This document shows positions 20,073-32,385 of a stretch of DNA of 64,000 nucleotides, in pieces. How positions within the stretch are numbered: the first letter of the stretch is position 1; every line of letters starts with the position of its first letter. The stretch covers positions 45,972,440-46,036,439 of the forward strand of contig OX485807.1 in NCBI GenBank assembly GCA_950295325.1, in the 5' to 3' direction. The stretch comes from Polytrichum commune (taxonomy: Eukaryota > Streptophyta > Polytrichopsida > Polytrichales > Polytrichaceae). The translations under genes and the position numbers were made by a program. The notes below the pieces were generated by a model. It was not told the origin of the DNA. It made no database searches and saw only the letters and a list, made by a program, of their open reading frames with translations.

Positions 20073-21255
20073 TGTCGCACACCTCTCCATGAGGAGTGCC
20101 CAAAACACCATGGGCACAAGGCGGACCCCGGAGTGACACCCGGGACTTATGGCGCCGTTGGTGAGAGGGCCCAAGTGATCCTAGTGTGGGTGAGGGCCCC
20201 GGGCGTTGGGAACGCCTCCCACCCACGGAGACTAGGAGGCATGAGGGGAAGGGCAAGAGCTTTGCGTAGCTCATGGCGTTGTGATTGTAGAATGCTCAAG
20301 AACACCTCAATCGGAGGTGTGAGCTAGGAGTTATGACAATTTGAGTGGGGCGCTGTCCCGGGACAGCGCCCTGGTACAGCAGTGCCTGGGAGTGATTCCC
20401 AGGACTGCCAAGGTTCATATAGGCATAACTTCCTCAATACTTGCGTGAATGGGGCAAGTGAGGAGTCCATCGGCATCTACGTGAAGTGTACATGAAGATG
20501 GAGTGGTTGCTTGTTAGTGTCAGACATCATACAAGGAAGTTATGATGGTCTGAAGCTGCTGGGGGCTCTAGGCCCAACGGCTAAGGGAAAGTGTCTACTT
20601 GGCCCCAACTCTTGGTAGAGAGACAAGAGGTTTCTTGACGGTGGGGTAGGGGCCCCGCGTAGAGTCCTAGAGGCTTATATGGGTGAGGTGCTGTGGCCTC
20701 ACCCACCCGAGGCTGAACGCCACGGCCTCCATGGGCATTGGCCCAATGTGAGGCCATAGTTGCCTAGTACGCTTCGGGTTGTTGTAGTGTTGCTCCAGCA
20801 ACGCGATGATCAACATAGGATTGGACTTCCATGGATGGAAGTCCACATTGAAGAAATGGGTTACCGATTAAGAGGTGAGTCCCGAAAGTAAAGTAGGAGG
20901 GTTGGTTCCCCTCCTATGAACTATTAGGTCCTGGGTGAGAGGAGCTAACCATTAGCATGGCGGAATGCGAAGGGTTAGCGCTCGTAACCTTTGCTAGGAA
21001 TGAAAATTGGCAAGATGGTCAAGGGGGGCTAGCAAAGGTCGCGACAACAGGGATGCTGCTTCAACTTTTGTCTTTTTCCCCCTTACCTCCAACGGCCTCT
21101 CGAAATCTTCAGGGCTTCGCCGCTCCGTCACTGTTCCATTCCACAGAGCTCTCCTCCGGCCTTCTCCGGCGTATTGTCAAGGAATCACAACATCCTTCCC
21201 ATTTTCCATCAATGCATCAATATCTATGAAGCTAGTCTTCTAAAAGACTGCATTA
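20073..21255 (+). mobile_element. 5' LTR of a decayed chromovirus (gypsy)
   Basis: Starts TGTCGCACACCTCTCC. The first ~631 bp are repeated at 23,033-23,665 in the same orientation. After the shared part it continues to roughly 21,255, where a PBS-like TTATCAGAGCTTG follows at about 21,266. The exact LTR end is not certain. It contains a GC-rich inverted repeat around CTGTCCCGGGACAGCGCCC (20,353-20,371). Confidence 0.65.
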
Positions 21256-21349
21256 TGGTATAAAGTTATCAGAGCTTGACATTGTCATTCACATACTATA
21301 TGCTTGTAGAGGACCGTCATTGGAATCACTTACTTTCACCACAAAGTGA

Positions 21350-22220
21350 CAAGAGAAAAGGGTTGGAATGAAACTAAGGTTTAGCACGGCCTTACATTCC
21401 CAAATGGATGGGAAAACAAAGCGTGTGAATGGAATCTTAAAGCAATACTTGAGGAACTTGATGGGGGCGGACCAAGGACATTGGGCGGACTATGTGGGTC
21501 GAGTGGAGTTTAGTTGTAATGTAGCCACACACTTGCCGACCAAGGGGTTGTCTTTCGTGGTGGCTTATGGAGTGGATGCGCTCCAACCTACTAAGCTAGC
21601 TCTCGAGGGGGCACATTCAACACTAGAGTTCAACCAATATGGTGAGGACTTGGCCAAAGAGCGTAAACTGGTCTTGGACATGACCAAGTTGTTGGTGGAG
21701 AGAGCTCGAAAGTGCTATGAAGTGTAAGTCAATGCCGGAAGACGCAAAGTGGAGAATGAGGTGGGCCAAAAGGTGTTGTTGAATGTGAACAACTTCACTT
21801 AGCCGGAAGGCCTCACTCCAAAGTTCATGCCCAAAATTCGAGCTTCATTTCCCACTGTGGAATGAATGTTCAAGGACATGTATAAGTTGGAATTACCGCC
21901 CGAGATCAAAGTGCATCCGACATTTCATGTCTCATTACTAAAGCCATTTAAGGAACACACCTTGTGGCCCGTTCGCAAGCAAGTGATTAGGCCACCTCCC
22001 GACCTTGTAGGAGGTCATTTGGAACATGAGGTAAGAGGCCATCCTCAAGTGTAGGAAGCCCAAGTGAAAAGAAGAAAAAAAGAATTTACAAAGGAGTACT
22101 TGGTGAAATGGTGAGGGTACCATAAGAAAGAAGCCGCTTGGGTAGCGGCAAGAGACAAGATGAACGCCAAGGAATTGGTGAAGGCTAGACATTCCAATGA
22201 AGAGAAGCGTAGGCATTGAT
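21350..22220 (+). pseudogene. chromovirus integrase C-terminal part and chromodomain, broken
   Basis: Fragments of a Ty3/gypsy (chromovirus) polyprotein. At 21,368-21,727 LRFSTALHSQMDGKTKRVN corresponds to the integrase segment that normally carries the third catalytic acid (QTDGQTERVN), but the Glu is Lys here. VHPTFHVSLLKPF (about 21,910) is the usual linker, and EYLVKW-stop-GYH...EAAWVAA (about 22,090-22,150) is the chromodomain with a TGA in it. Gag, protease, reverse transcriptase and RNase H are absent: only ~90 bp separate the PBS-like site from the integrase. Non-autonomous and dead. Confidence 0.85.
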
Positions 22221-23032
22221 GAGGACATCAATCTCCTTTAGTGGGGGAGAGACGCTAGTGGCACACTTAGCTTCGAGGCAATGCCGTCCACAACATGTAC
22301 TTGTTCTTTGGCTTAAGACAATAAAGTTCAACTTTAGTGGTGCAAAGAGAAAAATATCAGATGAGGTCCTAGTCTTGTACTTGTGCTTGGTTAGTGGAAG
22401 AGGGGGAATAAATATGCCAAACTAGGTTGGGTAAGCCGAGCAATTGGGGGTCATGGCTTGGAGGGGCCTTGGATAAAACTAAGAAATCTCTTAGCCATGG
22501 GCTTGTCCGGGCAGGGGCAAGGTGATGACGCGTGCTCATAAAAGTGCTACCCGAGAGCTAACAAGAGTTGGCGCATGGGAGTCATGAACCCATGTCTCGA
22601 AAGAGCAAAGTGGGAACCGAGTCGGGCGGGACTTGGCATCAACCCTGTGCGATTGAGGCGTGGCTTAACAATGGAAAACCATCTTGGAGTTGCAACCAAT
22701 ACAACTTAGTGGAAGCGTTGAGGTCCGGCCTAGATGTGTCATGTTAGGCTAGTGGAGCCTAATGGGGGAGGCCCCCAAAGAGGGGCAACCCAAGTGAGTC
22801 CCAAAGTAGGTGTGTCTAGTGTAGGTTAGGTCCTTGGAGGAGAGATCCAAGGTCGCTAATGGACCACCTAGGAACGACACCTTTGGAACTATGCCAAATT
22901 TGAAGATGCATTGTGGGGGTCGCGCCCTAAGGTAAACACAATGCCGCACCATTGAGGATGGCAACTTGAGAATTGATGTGCCGACTACGAGTATAGTCGA
23001 TGAGGGCATCGACTCCGTTTGGTGGGGGTGAG
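22221..23032 (+). other. chromovirus 3' internal non-coding region with polypurine tract
   Basis: No coding sequence. TTAGTGGGGGAGAGA at about 22,238 and TTTGGTGGGGGTGAG at 23,018-23,032, directly before the 3' LTR, look like polypurine tracts that prime plus-strand synthesis. Confidence 0.6.
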
Positions 23033-23665
23033 TGTCGCGCACCTCTCCAAGATGAGTGCTTGAAACACCATGGGCACAAGGGGGACCCCGGAGTGACACC
23101 CGGGACTTGTGGCGCCGTTGGTGAGAGGGCCCAAGTGATCCTAGTGTGGGTGAGGGCCCCGGGCGTTGGGAACGCCTCCCACCCACGGAGACTAGGAGGC
23201 ACGAGGGTAAGGCCATAAGCTATACGTAGCTTATGGCGTGTAGATTCTAGAATGCTCAAGAACACCGCAATCGGAGGTGTGAGCTAGGAGTTATGGCAAT
23301 TTGAGTGGGGCGTTGTCCCGGGATAGCGCCCTGGTACAGCAGTGGCCTGGGAGTGGCTCCCGGGACTGCCAAGGTTTAAGCAGGCATAACTTCCTCAATA
23401 ATTGCCCAAATGAGGCAAGTGAGGAGTCCATTGACATCTACGGAAAGCGTAGATAAAGATGGAGTGGTTGCTTATTAGAATCAAAAATCATATAAGGAAG
23501 TTATGATGGTCTGAAGCTGCTAAGGGCTTCTAGGCCCAGCGGCTAAATGAAAATGTCTACTTGGCCCCAACTCTTGGTAGAGAGACAAAAGGTTTCTTGA
23601 CGGTGGGGTAGGGGCCCCGTGTAGAGTCCTAGAGGCTTATATGGGTGAGGTGGTGTGGCCTCACC
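23033..23665 (+). mobile_element. 3' LTR of the chromovirus, truncated
   Basis: Matches 20,073-20,703 from TGTCGC to GGCCTCACC, then stops abruptly where the receptor pseudogene fragment begins (CACC|TTCAACTTC). About 550 bp of the LTR seen at the 5' end is missing. The junction has a few bases of shared sequence (TCACC in both partners), which suggests a deletion or end-joining breakpoint rather than an insertion. Confidence 0.75.
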
Positions 23666-24287
23666 TTCAACTTCTTTCAAAGTAGCCACATACAAATCCT
23701 TACACATTGTGTAGTTATGTGGATTTGGATGGTTTGTCGAGTAGATCTCATGCACTGCATCCCAACAACACTTCAAATCAAACACAAGTTCCCAAAAGGC
23801 CTAGTTGTTGCTTAATTAGAAAAGAGTTGCACGGCACCAATCTCCACTGCCACATTCATTCACCAATGCTCCCCTTTTTGTATGATACAATGCAACTCCA
23901 TCACCACAATCCTAACTTCAAAGGATTGCTTGATGAATGTGATCATCTCAATAAGAAAAGAAAAGAAAAATTAACGCCCATAACTAGGTACCGGCGTGAT
24001 TGTGAGCCCGTTAACCTAATGTTGATCATCTCAATAATACTATGCATGATTGTAGAAAGCCTGGTGGCAATACTTGTGCATTGTTGCTTATTCAACACAT
24101 CATCTTGTTGGAGAATAATTTGCAATTTGATCATTTCTTCCTCTTTCCATTGCAATTTTTTTAAAAGCTCACATCAATGCAGTTTCTCTTTCTAAACAAG
24201 TGTCAAGAAGTATACGAAGCAAATGATGATGAACCATCAAAGCATTGATAGTTGCTTCACCAATAATTGCTTAAGCTCAATGGCCAT
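23664..24287 (-). pseudogene. third receptor copy: 5' fragment of the kinase exon
   Basis: Reverse-strand copy of the first ~180 codons of the receptor (ATG at 24,287-24,285), plus upstream homology to about 24,580. Recognisable pieces: MQWKEEEMIKLQIILQQDD, FDLKCCWDAVHEIY and NHPNPHNYTMCKDLYVATLK. It ends inside the N-terminal domain where the chromovirus LTR begins, so kinase, NB-ARC and LRR are missing. An insertion of 68 bp with a 15-bp flanking duplication also breaks the frame. It is non-functional but shows that the family had at least three copies here. Confidence 0.9.
23955..24022. mobile_element. 68-bp insertion with 15-bp target duplication in the receptor fragment
   Basis: Compared with both intact receptor copies, the fragment contains 68 extra bases flanked by TGATCATCTCAATAA on both sides (23,940-23,954 and 24,023-24,037). 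The insert starts GAAAAGAAAAGAAAAA. A long duplication and a simple A/G-rich end fit a retroposed piece (SINE-like or a processed fragment), but I cannot name it. Confidence 0.75.
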
Positions 24288-24917
24288 GACAGAATAAAAC
24301 CTACGTTTTACATCAATTTTGCCAACAATTCATTCTATGACTTTTGTAAACATACATAAAATTGATAATCCCAATTTTACTTAGTACGAACAAATTATTT
24401 TAAACATCTCTGCAAATCATAGTCGTAAACTTCATTCTAATTGACAATTCTTGATGTAGATAAAGCCTTGAAAATTCAAACATAGATAGACAGTGGATCA
24501 ACAAAAAAGAAGCCTTCAAAAGAACACGTTTCATTTGTTCTCCTCATCTAATTGTGCTCATAACTGAATCTCCCTAATGTATGTAATGCAAGTGAGGGAT
24601 TTGTGTTGGAGTTAACTTCATGAACCTTTCACAATGTTGAATTCTTCTTCAAGACGAATTATCAAGCTCAGCTACAAGCCTGACGACCAGGAACATCAGG
24701 GTACAGTTTGCTCCTCTCTCTTGACATTATGAGAGTAGAGGTGTAATTTGATTATTGCCTTGGGTTCTTACAAACCTTGGAACCGTTATTTTGCAGTTGC
24801 AATGAGGTTTGCAGAAGCTGGAGTTGGTTCTTGATGCATCGTGCTTTGATTATTGCCAATTCATCATCAACTTAGCAATGAATCAACTCAGCTCTTAATC
24901 CCTCTAAATTGCACCTC
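24288..24917 (-). other. upstream flank of the third receptor fragment, then unassigned DNA
   Basis: 24,288-24,580 matches the reverse complement of about 7,590-7,839, the 5' flank of the left gene. From 24,581 to 24,917 I see no recognisable feature. Confidence 0.6.
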
Positions 24918-26547
24918 TGTGAGCCCAAATTTTGTGCCCACAGGTGTGTTTAAGTTAAAAGGTCCAATAAAGCTAAGGCTTTGAGTCTTCATCAATTACT
25001 TAAAAACATAAAAAGAGTGATGTTTGGTAGCGTAGACCGAAGATAGGTTAAGGTTGGGTTTTTGAGTAAATTAGAGAATTAGAATGTTAGTTAAATCAAT
25101 TTAGGAGGTACGAAGAGGGGGCAAGCTCAAGATGAGGATTGCAATTTCAGGGTTTTAGAGTCTGAATTGGGACCTTCTTTGTCCATTTTAGGGGTGGGTT
25201 CCAGGTTGAGGATAAACCCCGGATTCTATGCAAGGGAAGGGGACCTGAATCTCGAGGCTCTTCGGTGAGGCCAGGGTGTGTGTGGTTGGAGGGTAGAGAG
25301 CAGAGGATGCCGGAGTTGTGTGGGAGCTATGGCAGCGAGAGGGAAAGCGAATTCAAGGGCAGGGATGGAAATCTCAGCTCGCCGACGCCACTGGGGAAAG
25401 ACAACGACTTGCAGGGGAGCGGTGGACAGGTCAGATGGGATGGAAATGGCCAGCAGTTAGGAGGGCAGGGGGGAGATAATGGTCTCCGAATGCGGGAGGA
25501 ATCTACATGACACAAAAAGCAGCTAGCCGGCAAATCCCTGGATCCAAGCCGGTGTAACCTTTGGGGAGATTCCAGCATAAGCAAAGAAGGTTAGCAATTG
25601 AACTCACCAAATAGGGAAGGCAACCAAAATCGAGGAAGGGGGGGTGCCCCAAACTGGCACTGGTAGAATGAGTTAAGGGATGCTGCAAACCGAAGGGTTG
25701 TATCTGTTGTGCATTGCTACACCTGCGGAGTACCTCAGAGTTCTGGTATGAGGCAGTTAAGATGTGATCCGAAGATGAGGAGAGGGGAGTGAGTAGAATG
25801 AGAGATGTGGGTGAAAGGGATGCATTGGCTGGAATGCCGAACTCTAATGCGGCAGGAATACATTGCAACTCATGAGCGCGGGTTGGGCTTCGGATTGAGA
25901 CTTGATGTTTCCTACTAAGGCGACTGTATTGGGCACCCGGGAAGGGGCGGGGACATAGAGCTTGGGACGCTGGAATTTGTGCAGCCGACTCGAAGCCAAA
26001 CAGATCTGGTGCTTACGGTTACAGGGGCTGCTGGAAGGGCTCAAAACTGTTGCGGTCACCGGTAGCTAGGAGAGGGTGCTAAGTACTAGGACTGAGGGAG
26101 AGCTACGGGCATTGGGGGAAGCAGCCGTGACACATTAAGATCTGATAATTGATTTCAGCATTAAGCACTAGAGGAACAGGGGCAGTAGCTAGGGCCATTA
26201 GCTAGGGAGCTTAATTAGTCGTAGAGGTGAGTGATTAGGGGTGGGGACATGTAAGGTTAGACACACCAGAGGGGTTGAGGAGGTGTTACCAACCGCCTTG
26301 GGCAAGTAGTTAGAATAGAGGGTTAGATCTATCTTATTGTGGTTCAATGTGTGTGGCTTAAGAAGAGGGGAACAAGTATTTCTAAATACTGGTACCTCGA
26401 TTCCTTTAAATAAAGGTTTGTGGGTTCAATATTTACATGATGGCTTATGCGGAATCGAGTACCAAGGCGTAAGGGGTCAACAAGTGAATGTTGGCTACGG
26501 GCTCCCACCTGGACTACGACGCTAAGGGTGGGGGTTTGTGGCTGACA
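24918..26547 (-). mobile_element. solo LTR 4 of the TGTGAGCC family, minus orientation
   Basis: 1,630 bp beginning TGTGAGCCCAAATTTTGTGC (reverse of the family 3' end) and ending GGGTTTGTGGCTGACA (reverse of the 5' end). Perfect 5-bp duplications ACCTC lie at 24,913-24,917 and 26,548-26,552. No internal genes. Several open frames inside (for example 25,265-25,510) have no recognisable domain and are probably chance frames in a GC-richer stretch. Confidence 0.87.
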
Positions 26548-26552
26548 ACCTC

Positions 26553-28759
26553 CCACTGTAGCGAGACTCTGATCTAGAATTGGCTAGGTGTTGCCGACAG
26601 GCTATGGTGGTAGGTTGGTAGATCGCTTGGCCTATTCTCCACATCTATCAAACCATGACCACTTTACAGTAACTCTTTACGAGGCAGGTACATGTGCTCA
26701 AATTTGTGTTTCATTTGTTTTACTTTGTGAATAACTCTGTTAAGTTATGTATCAAAATAACATATCTTCAGTTGATGACTTAAAGTTCCTGCATTTCCGT
26801 TCCAATCACCACAACCGAAATGTATTGATATCATCTGATGCACCACTTTAGTGGTTCAATGTGGACTCGGCCAGAAGAGACCGATTTAAAGGTGTTTAAT
26901 GCGTTGCGAGTGCATAATTTTTGAAGTTCCATCACCGCACGTGGGCTACATTTAAGTAAGGAGGTTGTAGATTAATAAGGAGGGATGCATTACTTAGGGG
27001 TTGTAGATTAAGCAACTCCGGAACCTCCCCACCTACCTATGCGTGTGATGGCTGCAACACAAAATTATGAATCCACAAGATTGGGTACCTAACTTATGCA
27101 AGGCATGAAGGCCCTAATTCTCTCACATCAGCTCTTCTAGCCAACATGTTGCATGAGAAAGACAAGAAGAAAGAGCTAGGTGTATCATGCGATCCAATAC
27201 AATTTCAGCCTCCCTCAAGCTTCACAACACCAAAAAATATTCAGAGCTCTGAAACGGACACACACACAAACACACAGAAAGGAAGAAAGAAACTCCTCAA
27301 CAAAACAAAAAAATGGAACAGAGGCACTAACCAAAACATCCTCATCAACACAACCAAACCCAACGAATCGCATGAAAGCACGAGAACCAATCCATACACC
27401 ACATGACACCTCAGAATTAACGACGATGCCAGAGACATGTAGGCATAAGGCCCACATGCATTGATAGAATACATTTGAAAATGAATGTATCCAAAATTTA
27501 AGGAGGTGCACGGGAAGAATTTCAGGTACGAAGTTCCAAGATTCTCCAATGAACTTTACCACTTTCCACTGCTGCTCATAGATTTTATGAAACTCCTCCC
27601 ACAAACAAGCCTTCAAATTAATACCCCTATCCAAATCCAGCGGATCGACGTAAGAATTCCCTCGACAAGCTACCTCAAGTTATGCGCCAACCAAGCAATC
27701 GTAACCGGGTCAAGCGCACTCAGGAGCTCCTTCAACTTCCCCACTGTCTGGAGGGAAAGTTGAGTACACACTCAACAACGCTCCGTGGACCAGTGATCGG
27801 GGAGATTTTTGGGCATAATCGGTTGAGATCCTAGTGTTTGCAAGTCCAACTACTTACATGTTGACATCCTCCGGTTTTCCTTTATTGAATTGGGGTATAT
27901 TCTATAAATTCCTCTAAACTGATCGGTAATTTTCCTGCAGTCTTGAACTTCAACCGGTTATTTCTCAAACTCAACCGGTTCATCTGTAACTAACTGCCGG
28001 TTCTCCCCGATCATAGCCGTGGACGTCTCATTGCACAAGAGATGACACATCGCCATACTTCACATCGAACTCGAAACGGCGAGGTCGGGTACTTGCGCCT
28101 CGCCTACTTCCTTCCCCGTTTTCCAAATCCTCTCCTACCTCCGCAAGAGAGAATTTGTGGCCGTTAGGGTTCAAGAAACGAATCGCGGGTTTAGAGTTTC
28201 CGGGTTTTTCTTGTTCTTGTTCTTGTTTGGTGGAAGGCTCTAGAAGGAACGTCACCAAGGACTTTGTCCTGTCATAAACCATCACATAGTTTATGCCTCC
28301 AAAGGGGACAGATCCAACACATGTAAATTAGAAAAGAACCAGGCACTAGTTCCCCTAGAGTAGTGTGCCCCACCCAAAGGTCCACTTGTTACAAGTAAGG
28401 TAGGAATACAAATAAGGTGTTTCGGCTAGAAAGAGTGGCTTGAAATTTTGTGAAATATTTTTCAGAGATGGAGAAGAGGAAATGATGAGGAATGCAAGTT
28501 GTTTCGTAATTTCATTCCTTGTAAATAATTAGTTATATTTTTTCAAAGAGGCAAGTAATTCAAACCCCTCATTTGTACAATAGAGTCTTCCTAATCTAAA
28601 CATCAAAATTATATTCTACTCCGCATACAAAGACATGCAAAACGGTTAACTTAATGGCACCCAAAAATGATCACAAGTGGTGTCAAACAACACCTATCCG
28701 GCCAATCATTGCATCCCATCTAGTAATGCATCCTTTTTGGGCCACCACTTTTCCAACTA
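26553..28759. other. no supported gene; one short unknown frame
   Basis: Mostly featureless. A minus-strand ATG frame at 28,285-28,028 (85 aa, charged, ends ...KYGDVSSLVQ) lies in a locally GC-richer stretch and could be a gene fragment. I recognise no family and would not call it a gene. Its upstream half has repeated AACCGGTT-type motifs (27,950-28,010). Confidence 0.4.
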
Positions 28760-29088
28760 CACTAAATATGATATTTAGTGTTTGATTATATTTAGTGTTG
28801 TTACCACCCTATCTTGCTCAACACTAATTTTCAATTCTTCGATAATTAGTGTTAGACATAAATGCGCCACCACCTTCCCTACCACCACCTCCTTTCTCCT
28901 TTTATCATTGTTAATATTTTGTCATATCCTTACTAACACTAAATTCGTGCATGTAACTTCCACATATTACCATAGTTGATATTTAGTGTTTGAATTTACA
29001 TATAATGTTACTTACTTTCATAGGGTTAGTGATATTTAGTGTATGCATTCGTATTTAGTGTATCAAACACTAAATATCATATTTAGTG
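28760..29088. mobile_element. palindromic CACTAAATAT MITE
   Basis: 329 bp with ends CACTAAATATGATATTTAGTG and its near mirror CACTAAATATCATATTTAGTG. Each end is itself a palindrome, so each terminus can form its own hairpin. TTTAGTGTTTGA / TCAAACACTAAA extends the inverted repeat inward. About ten further TTAGTGTT / AACACTAA motifs lie inside. TA flanks both sides. The CACTA start suggests a CACTA-type end, but a TA duplication would fit Tc1/mariner, so the class is open. Confidence 0.65.
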
Positions 29089-31780
29089 TAGCTATTTTGG
29101 GTCCACACAAGGACCACTCTGCCTCTAGTCTAGTGCACCATCAGTGATCATTAACGGGTTATGGTATTCCTACCTTAGGCAATAAGACACCCCTGCACCC
29201 CTTATTGCATACGGAAATGGACATGGGATGGTGAATGGACATTCCACGTTGGCGTAAAGAACCACTAAAGTTTTTCCTTCTTCATGCATCTCAAAGGATC
29301 ACACATGCACGGTCATGGTTACAACTAGTATTTTCAATCCTCCCATAATGAAATTAGAAGTAAATTTTTATTTTTTAGTTTAAAAATAAAAAACGCAAAC
29401 CTTGTTAGTAATGCAAAAAGTGATTGATTGACTAGAATTAGGAATAATAGAAATGCAAGCACGTGATCTTGACATGATTTGATCTCAAAGTGATCAAATT
29501 AACAAACTGTTGCTTGAGTTGTGAACACGTCGTGCAATTGATAAAATAAATATTCTTAAAAAAGATTAGAACCGCGCTATCTGAATCTTAAGTTGATAAT
29601 CATTTCAATAGCTATGTAGGGAGATGTTAGAGTTATTTGTCAAGGGGAAGGCTCTGAGAGCGCTACAGGAATGGCGCCCTCTCAGCCGGCCACGTCCCGT
29701 GGATGAAATACATCCTGGTTAGAGCCCGGGACCTGTGGATGCCACGCCGGGTACACCCGCGCTCTTTCCCGAAACCCGTGATAGAGGATTTCGGCTATGG
29801 CGAAGGAGGAGCTGCTTTGCACCATACGACGTTGGCATTGCATGTATCAGAGGTTTGTATTGGGAAAAATGTGGAACATTTGATAATTTTTTTGTTTATT
29901 AAAGGTTAAAAAAAGTGTCTGGGGTGGAAATTGTGCTGGATTCTGGGGAAATTTGAAGGTTTCTTTATGTGATAGCTTGGGAGGTTTTTTGTGTGGAGTA
30001 CGGAGATTGTCTGTACCAGAGGTGTGAATCCCAAAATTGTTGAAGTTTTGTTGAATTTTTTGATGGTCCAGGTGCGAATTTTTCTGTTACTGTATGATAC
30101 TGTGCAATTTTCTTCGTATGATAGCTCTGCAGGTTTTTGTGTGGACTACAGAGATGTGCATTTAGAAGTGATTGAAATTTTTGATAAAGTTTTGGATGTT
30201 CAAGATATAAATTGCAGTTGGATTGCGAGTTGTGCTGAATGCTAAATTTCTTTGAAGATACCTTTGTGTGAATTCTTCGGAGGGTTTTCCTGTGTGGACT
30301 ATAGAGGCTGTTCGAGTGAGGAAGAGTGGCGATGGCTACTCTCTCTCTCTCTCTCACAACTTCGGTTGTAGTAGGGAGAATTGTTGAGGTGGAAGGTTCC
30401 AGCGATCAGGTATGGCGTTACCTTACCCCTCCTTGGAATTTCGTAGTGGTGAATGTGCATGAGATGGGTCGTGAAATTTGTGAAGCAAAAAAAATTGCAA
30501 TGTAGCACTGGCCCGACGATGTCAAATAGCTCAATGTGGAGCAAGGGAGTGAGAGAATATCAAATAGTTTCGGAAGTCTGAGGGATGATGTTGCATAATT
30601 TCCAAACCATTGAAATTTGAGATAAGCTCCTGTTGTGAGAGTTGGTAATTCATGCTCCCAATGAGAGCTCTTACACTAAAATTGTCTTTGCCTTATGGAG
30701 CTTGTTGAAGGTTGATCCACCTTGAATTTCAGGTTTTAGATTCTATTTTCTTTTTGTACATTATACTTGAATCAAGAAGAAGGAGGAGGAGGTGGGGCAC
30801 TGAGAAGCGGGGGATGGGGAAGGCATGGAGCAGGCCAAAATGTGGATTGGGTGCTTGTGGTTTTGGGCTACGATTTCTGGCCCCAATCTCTGGCATCTCT
30901 ATCTCCAGGTTTGGTGGACATTCTATGATTGTTGTCTCACTTAACTGGGCAATCTACTCATTGTGAATTTGACAACAAGAATCCTTGCATTCATGCATTT
31001 TTTTGTTTACCATCAAAGCCTTCTATATGAAAGATTACCATCACAAATCTGGCATAATTACCTCAATCTGGTATATGTGTTGTCAACTAATTATCTGGTG
31101 TTAATTCTCAATGGAATACCGGGGTGGTTTCGGGGGGTTTAGCAGGAAGCCGATGTTGCACATTGCAGCAAGTTTTGGCGCTGAAACCGAGAGAGCTTTC
31201 AAAAAGACTATATAGATCGATCGCCTTATTGACAACCTACGAGAAACCGAATTCAAAATTTGAGTGCCACACAGGAAACCTGGGATTGCACATTGCCATT
31301 GGCAGGTTTAACAGCAAAAAAACTGTGCCCATCAATAACTCTCTGTTTTATGTGTTATTTTGGGGTCACAGATGGCACAGGTAGTGGCTGAGAACGTCTT
31401 AGCTTTCAATGCTCCATTTTGGCTGCGTCTCGCTGCGAGGGCGGGCCAATGCTCTTCGCATGAGGAGAGAATGAATTCACCTTCTGATCGTACTGTATTG
31501 AACTTGACAATAAAGCAATAAAAGAAATGAAAGAAAGACAACTCCAATGGTGCCACTGGCGTGAATTATGGTGTTGCTTCATCTTCAAGTTAATCTGAGT
31601 CTATATGTAATCCTGAAACGGGCATCACAAGAATTAGAGGGCCCCAAAGACTTCTGCCTCCTTCAAATTGTGAACGCCTTGAACAGGTGAGGATTAGACG
31701 GCCTGCACCTATCTCCCTCAAGATCAAGCCCCTAAATTTCTACACTCCTACTATGATTGGGTGGACTATAGGTGGTAGGG
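29089..31780. other. intergenic DNA, no supported gene
   Basis: No recognised family. A GC-richer patch at 29,640-29,830 has an open plus-strand frame (KYILVRARDLWMPRRVHPRS) that ends at 29,909 without any domain I know. A short CT run sits at 30,338-30,357. Confidence 0.35.
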
Positions 31781-31859
31781 TGCACTAGAAATGAAGTGCT
31801 TGGAAGGTCACCCATCCGAGCACTACTCCCGCCTTAGCAGAGCCCAACATTTTCCTTTT

Positions 31860-32070
31860 AAATTGCACCCATACCCAGACCATGCCCATCAGCATCGACC
31901 TATGCCCACCCATGCCCACCCATAGCATGACATGTGCGCACCCATGCCCACCCGTGCCCACACATAGCATGACATGTGCGCACCCATGCCCACCCGTGCC
32001 CACACATAGCATGACATGTGCCCACCCATGCCCCATCCATGTCCACCCATGCCCACCCATGCTATTCAAA
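31860..32070. repeat. CCCATGCCCACC minisatellite, block 1
   Basis: Simple tandem array built from CCCATGCCCACC, arranged in larger units containing CATAGCATGACATGTGCGCA (about 42 bp). It gives open frames on both strands (for example repeats of GGHG and HVML), which are by-products of the repeat. Confidence 0.8.
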
Positions 32071-32385
32071 TTGCGCCCATGTATTCAAAAATTGTGTAAT
32101 GTGTATTACCCGCCTACACCAAGTCTTGGTTGGATCAGACAAATAAAAGGTCGTTCACTATTGATGGCTTCAGCCCGGAGCGCTTCTTGGTTAGCGTATT
32201 CCCTGCATCCGAGAAGTTTGACTCCGATTTGGAGTTGGATGCAGGGATGCACAAAACCGAACGCGCCACACGCGGCATGATGGGGAATGTGGGGGCTCCT
32301 TTCAGCTTCCACACAAGAGAGTACTGAATTTAGCAGTGGTATCCCGATTCATTGGCAATGCTAAGCTCACCGCTGCAATGATCTC

